A stretch of 64,000 nt of DNA from Acidimicrobiales bacterium. GTDB taxonomy: Bacteria; Actinomycetota; Acidimicrobiia; Acidimicrobiales; SZUA-35. Position numbers and translations under genes: made by a program. The stretch lies in contig JAWKIO010000005.1 in NCBI GenBank assembly GCA_041394265.1, positions 2,542,001 to 2,606,000 on the forward strand. Direction: 5' to 3'. This document shows positions 60,571 to 64,000 of this stretch, piece by piece. Numbering within the stretch: position 1 is the first letter of the stretch; each line of letters starts with the position of its first letter. The notes beneath the pieces are model-generated. The model had not been told where the DNA came from and searched no databases. It was given only the letters and a program-made list of their open reading frames with translations.

Positions 60571-62036
60571 CGGACCTCATTCGTGGTGATTCGTTCAGCC
60601 TGCAGCTGAGCTCGGCGGACCTTACCGGCGTCGTCGCGCAACGGCTCGTCGACGTATTCGAAGGTGCGTGGTTGCTTGTAGCGCACCAATCGCTCGGTGA
60701 GGAATTCGCGCAGCATCTCGTCGGTGAGCTCACCTGCGGGCTGCACGATGGCGTGGATGCGGTTGCCCTTGTCCTCGTCGGGGAGGCCGATCACCGCACA
60801 CGACGCGACGTTGGGGTGCGAACTGATCGCCGCTTCGATCTCGGCCGGATACACGTTGGCCCCACCGACCAGGATCATGTCCTTGCGGCGATCGGCGAGG
60901 TAGAGATAACCGTCTTCGTCCATCCAGCCGATGTCGCCGAGGCACTCCCAGCCGTCGCGGGCTTCGGCTTCGGCGCCGATGTAGCGGTAGGTGATGCGGC
61001 CGGGTTCGGTCGGTCGCATCCACACTTCGCCGACGGTGCCCGGCTCGACCTCGTTGCCGTCGTCATCGAAGATCTTGATCTCGCCGCCGCTGGGCTTGCC
61101 GACCGAACCGCGGTGGGCGAGCCACTCGGTGCCGCTCAGGACCGTCGATGCCTGACCCTCGGTGCCGCCATACAACTCCCACAGCACATCGGCGCCGACC
61201 CAGTCGATCCACACTTCCTTGAGCCAGGCGGGGCACGGCTCGGCGAGGTGGAAGGCGACCTGGAGCGTGCTGAGGTCGTAGGCGTCGCGCACGTCTTCGG
61301 GCAGCTTCCACATGCGCTGCATCATCGTGGGGACGAGGTAGATCGAGGTGGCGCGGTGCTGCTGCACGGCGGCGAGGGTGCCCTCGGCGTCGAAGCGTGG
61401 GAGCAGGATGAGATGTCCACCCGAGAGCAGGGTGACGAAGGACCAGATGAACGGCCCGTTGTGATAGAGCGGGCCGGGCATCACCATCGTGTCGTCGATC
61501 GTGGCCCCGAGCAGCTTGGCCCGCCCCTCCAGATCGACGCTCATCATCGATGGGTCACCCGAGACGATCAGCTTGGGCCGACCGGTGGATCCGCCCGATG
61601 TCGGTGCCTTCCAGGCCGGTGAGACGGCGTCGGGAAGCGGTGCGTCGCTCACGTCGTCGGACGGTTCGAAGCCGAGCGCGAAGGACGTGCGACCCTCGAC
61701 CTCGACCCCGACGACGGCGGCCGGGTCGGCGAGCTCGATGATCGATGCCAACTCGAGCCGGGGGAGACGAGACGACACGGGCTGAGGGATCGCCCCGATC
61801 TTCCAGCAGGCGACGGCGGCGATGATGAAATGGAGCGAGTTCGGTTCGGCGATCGTGACGAAGTCGCCCTCGCCGGTCCCGTGGTCGGCAAGCACCCGAG
61901 CCATCCGGAGCGCTGCTCGGTCGAGCTCGCCGTAGCTGAGGGTCGATGCGCCGAGGGTGACCGCAGGCGCGTCGGGCCGGGTCTCGGCGTGATGGGCGAA
62001 CTGGGCCGCATAGGAGCGGGGCGGTGCTTGATCCAC
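60567..62036 (-). CDS. Acyl-CoA ligase (class I adenylate-forming)
   Basis: GTG 62036 lies 9 nt after GGAGAG and is chosen over far-upstream starts. The 489-residue protein has an unusual nucleotide loop SGGSTGRPKLIVSG in place of SGTTG, followed by PGPLYHNGPF, ELYGGTEGQAST, WECLGDIGWMDEDGYLYLADRRKDMILVGGANVYPAEIE, and DDAGKVRRAQLQ with the catalytic Lys. The loop and PLYHNGPF are like those of bile-acid/steroid acid CoA ligases. It leads a four-gene set with kinase, AlaX and DUF1295. A CRP-like palindrome is 22 nt upstream. Confidence 0.92.
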   Translation of the reverse strand: MDQAPPRSYAAQFAHHAETRPDAPAVTLGASTLSYGELDRAALRMARVLADHGTGEGDFVTIAEPNSLHFIIAAVACWKIGAIPQPVSSRLPRLELASIIELADPAAVVGVEVEGRTSFALGFEPSDDVSDAPLPDAVSPAWKAPTSGGSTGRPKLIVSGDPSMMSVDLEGRAKLLGATIDDTMVMPGPLYHNGPFIWSFVTLLSGGHLILLPRFDAEGTLAAVQQHRATSIYLVPTMMQRMWKLPEDVRDAYDLSTLQVAFHLAEPCPAWLKEVWIDWVGADVLWELYGGTEGQASTVLSGTEWLAHRGSVGKPSGGEIKIFDDDGNEVEPGTVGEVWMRPTEPGRITYRYIGAEAEARDGWECLGDIGWMDEDGYLYLADRRKDMILVGGANVYPAEIEAAISSHPNVASCAVIGLPDEDKGNRIHAIVQPAGELTDEMLREFLTERLVRYKQPRTFEYVDEPLRDDAGKVRRAQLQAERITTNEVR

Positions 62037-62058
62037 AGTGTTCTTCTCTCCGGTGGTG

Positions 62059-62072
62059 GTGACGAGGGTCAC
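62059..62072. promoter_or_regulatory. CRP/GlxR-like palindrome, second copy
   Basis: GTGACGAGGGTCAC has outer arms GTGAC/GTCAC and the same GTGA-N6-TCAC core as 20721-20734; the two share GTGAC-N-AG-N-GTCACGGT. It ends 22 nt from the acyl-CoA ligase start and lies 87 nt upstream of the divergent lipoprotein gene. Confidence 0.45.
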
Positions 62073-62158
62073 GGTAGTGGTCAGGCTCGATGACGTGAAA
62101 ACGGCGCCGGCCCGGCCGACCACCCAACGCGACCGAATCGGCGGCAGGATGGTGAGCT

Positions 62159-63481
62159 GTGACTGTGCATCGCCGAGGCCATCGACGTTGGGCAAACTTC
62201 GTCGTCACGACGCTCGTCGTCGGGCTCGGGTTGGCTGCGTGCACGTCGGGTTCGTCGGAGGTCGGCTCCGAGGACGAGCCGGGTGACACCACGACACAGG
62301 TGCCGATTCCGGAACAACCGGAGAGCCCTGCTCAGGAGGCCATCATCGCGCTCTCGGGACAGCTGGCGATCGTCGACGCCCACGAGGTCGTGGTCATGCC
62401 GCCCGACGGTTCCGACCGCGTCGTCGTTGCCGGTTCCGAGCTCGAGGTGGCAAGCCAGCCGACCTGGTCGCCCGACGGTTCCCGCCTGGCCTGGGTGACC
62501 ACCGACGGCGTCGATTCGGCGATCGGTGTCGGTGCGCCTGGTGCCGAACCGGACCTGACGGTCGGTCTGGGCACGACCCCGTTCTACCTGTCGTGGGACA
62601 CGGCGGGGTCGACGCTCGGGTACCTACGGCCGGAAGTCGGCGGGACCCGGTTCGAGATGGGAACGGTTGTCCCTGGTGAGAACGTCGTTCCGGGCGAGGT
62701 CGGGGCGCCCCTGTACCTGTCGTGGCGGCCTGACGAGCCTGAGCTCGTGCTGCACGTCGACGGCGATCGACTCGAGCTGTCGACGCCGCCCGATCCGGCG
62801 GTGGCGATCGCGCCGACGGCCGACCAGTTCGCCGCACCGGTCTGGCTCGACGAGGACCACGTGCTCACCGTCGAGGCGGGCAAGCTGGTGTCGCTCGACG
62901 TGGTCACCAACGCACGGCGGGAGCTGCTCGAGATTGGCGACGTGACTCGTTTCGTGTTGAGTCCCGATCGGGCACGGCTGGCCTATCTGACCGTGCAAGC
63001 CGCCACCCAGACGGTGGCGTTCGAGTTGGGTGCTCGCCAGCCCGAAACCATTGCCGACGTCGACCTCCGGGTCTTGGACTTCGCAACGGGGCGCGATGTG
63101 CTCGTCACCGACGAGGCACCGCTGGCGTTCGAGTGGAGCCCGAACAGTGCGCTGCTGGGCTGGCTCGGTCGAGCTGACGGCCTGGGCGTGCAATGGCACA
63201 TCTGGTCGTCGGCCGGTGAGTTCACGACACTCACGCCCTACGTACCGAGCCGGCTCGACCAGAGTGCCTATCTGCCGTTCTTCGATCAGTACGCCCAGAG
63301 CCAGCACCGCTGGGAGCCCGAGGGCCAGGCCATGGTGTTCGCCGGGACGGTCGGCACCGAAACGGGCGTTTGGGTCGAGTTGATCGACGGAGATTTCGGT
63401 CCGTTCCTCGTCGCCGACGGCGACTACGCCACCTGGAGTCCGCCACCGGGTGGTGGCGGTGGTGGCGCCTCGATCCTGTGA
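62159..63481 (+). CDS. Lipoprotein with TolB/PD40-like beta-propeller
   Basis: GTG 62159 opens a signal peptide ending VGLGLAACTSG. The 400-residue mature part holds repeating blades: QPTWSPDGSRLAWVTTDG, TPFYLSWDTAGSTLGYLRPE, APLYLSWRPDEPELVLHVDG, VTRFVLSPDRARLAYLTVQ and LAFEWSPNSALLGWLGRADG, which are PD40/WD40-like. A Gly-rich end (PPPGGGGGGASIL) is odd. It probably binds protein or envelope ligands on the outer face. It is divergent from the acyl-CoA ligase operon. Confidence 0.82.
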   Translation: MTVHRRGHRRWANFVVTTLVVGLGLAACTSGSSEVGSEDEPGDTTTQVPIPEQPESPAQEAIIALSGQLAIVDAHEVVVMPPDGSDRVVVAGSELEVASQPTWSPDGSRLAWVTTDGVDSAIGVGAPGAEPDLTVGLGTTPFYLSWDTAGSTLGYLRPEVGGTRFEMGTVVPGENVVPGEVGAPLYLSWRPDEPELVLHVDGDRLELSTPPDPAVAIAPTADQFAAPVWLDEDHVLTVEAGKLVSLDVVTNARRELLEIGDVTRFVLSPDRARLAYLTVQAATQTVAFELGARQPETIADVDLRVLDFATGRDVLVTDEAPLAFEWSPNSALLGWLGRADGLGVQWHIWSSAGEFTTLTPYVPSRLDQSAYLPFFDQYAQSQHRWEPEGQAMVFAGTVGTETGVWVELIDGDFGPFLVADGDYATWSPPPGGGGGGASIL

Positions 63482-63488
63482 ACATCGA

Positions 63489-63504
63489 CGGCGGCGTTCC
63501 GCCG
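63489..63504. terminator. GC-rich hairpin between convergent genes
   Basis: CGGCGG (63489-63494) and CCGCCG (63499-63504) are exact reverse complements around CGTT. It lies in the 39-bp gap between the lipoprotein and the convergent transglycosylase, 8 nt past the first stop. There is no T tract. Confidence 0.4.
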
Positions 63505-63520
63505 ACGCGGACGAACGGCC

Positions 63521-64000
63521 TCAGTCGCTGATCAGCGCGTCCGGGTGCGCCTCGATCCATGCGGCGGCGTCGACTGGTTCCGGTTCCTCGTACCCGGGCC
63601 GGAGCACGACGAGTCCAGCCGAGGAGCGGAAGAAGACCTCGTAGGCGTGGTAGCCGCGGTAGGCGAGCTCGTTTCGTTCCATCACCTCGGCGTACGCCTT
63701 CACCGCTTCGACGTAGTCGGTCGAGTGGTTGTAGGAGAACAGCGCCGCATCGATGTCGTCGGGAGCGCCGACCAGCGTGAGGTAGACCGCAGCGCCTCGG
63801 ATGGCATCGGCATCGACCGTGGGGTCGCCCTCGCAGCAGCCTTCCCACGTCGAGGGAAGGAACTGCATCGGACCGACCGCCCCGGCCGTCGACAGCCCTT
63901 CGATGCGACCCATCCGGGTCTCGATGAAGTTGATCGAGGCCAGGATCTCCCACGGCACACCGGTGGCGTCCTCGGCAGCGTGGTAGGCAGCGAGGAGTTC
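63521..64000 (-). CDS. Lytic transglycosylase (SLT) domain protein, 5' end cut by window edge
   Basis: The visible 159 codons read without a stop into the window edge. The catalytic Glu sits in ILASINFIETRMGRIEG, then VGPMQFLPSTWEGCCEGDPTVDADAIRGAAVYL and NHSTDYVEAVKAYAEVMER match the lysozyme-like/SLT fold (MltB-type order). The enzyme cleaves peptidoglycan glycan chains outside the membrane. The C-terminal tail is short and polar. The N-terminal signal or repeats lie beyond the window. Confidence 0.85.
   Translation of the reverse strand, partial: ELLAAYHAAEDATGVPWEILASINFIETRMGRIEGLSTAGAVGPMQFLPSTWEGCCEGDPTVDADAIRGAAVYLTLVGAPDDIDAALFSYNHSTDYVEAVKAYAEVMERNELAYRGYHAYEVFFRSSAGLVVLRPGYEEPEPVDAAAWIEAHPDALISD

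Noticed and set aside
1..64000. tRNA genes, rRNA, insertion sequences, integrase or CRISPR arrays
   Set aside because: Looked for tRNA T-arm GGTTCGAATCC-like runs, transposase-type DDE frames and regularly spaced repeats; none seen.

Overview
The window looks like chromosome from a high-GC actinobacterium, most likely an uncultured or marine member of class Acidimicrobiia (Ilumatobacter-like). This is inferred from the strong G/C third-position bias, an actinobacterial DUF3499 gene, an F420-type luciferase-like oxidoreductase, paired P450/short-chain dehydrogenase/acyl-CoA ligase genes, many small lipoproteins with Thr/Ser-rich linkers, and frequent GTG starts with ATGA/GTGA overlaps. I see no rRNA, tRNA, insertion sequence or CRISPR array.

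1-10.5 kb is an accessory region with lower GC, longer gene-poor gaps and no housekeeping genes. It carries, on the minus strand, a truncated membrane protein, an OB-fold/SF1 helicase, an exported thermonuclease with a lamin-tail domain, a small lipoprotein, and a 949-residue protein whose domain order reads HEPN nuclease, NB-ARC/STAND ATPase, TPR helices, cold-shock domain and a second degenerate cold-shock-like domain. This last gene is the most unusual object in the window and is a candidate antiviral or abortive-infection sensor. A small HTH gene with two 14-bp direct repeats 22 bp apart closes the region.

10.5-26.5 kb returns to core-type genes: an orphan PAS/DHp protein, a ComB-family phosphatase, a pterin dehydratase fused to a VOC domain, a lipid kinase, rhodanese, ArfB ribosome rescue factor, an HD protein overlapping an alkyltransferase-like protein, two coupled sulfotransferases, an F420-type oxidoreductase, a fused indolepyruvate ferredoxin oxidoreductase and an orphan XdhC. 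26.5-35 kb holds DUF3499, gcvT-gcvP behind a tandem glycine riboswitch, surE, a lipoprotein, an MFS transporter and a nucleotidyltransferase.

35-42.4 kb is a tight six-gene minus-strand run (serine hydrolase, P450, rhomboid protease, SDR, RecQ with a phosphoribosyltransferase-like tail, P450). 42.4-51.9 kb has yqeY-polX, two separate ECF sigma modules (one with a membrane anti-sigma-like partner, one with a membrane protein and an ABC ATPase), EcsC, a subtilisin-inhibitor-like lipoprotein and a sterol-desaturase-family enzyme. 51.9-64 kb has an acyl-CoA synthetase, a UMF1-type transporter, and two compact minus-strand sets: hydrolase with a ThuA-like/Gfo-Idh-MocA fusion, and acyl-CoA ligase, APH-like kinase, AlaX, DUF1295. 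It ends with a beta-propeller lipoprotein and a truncated lytic transglycosylase.

Regulatory signals visible by eye are the glycine riboswitch, two nearly identical GTGA-N6-TCAC palindromes about 20 nt upstream of an F420 oxidoreductase gene and an acyl-CoA ligase operon, a 59-nt intergenic repeat present twice 16 kb apart, and several hairpins between convergent genes.
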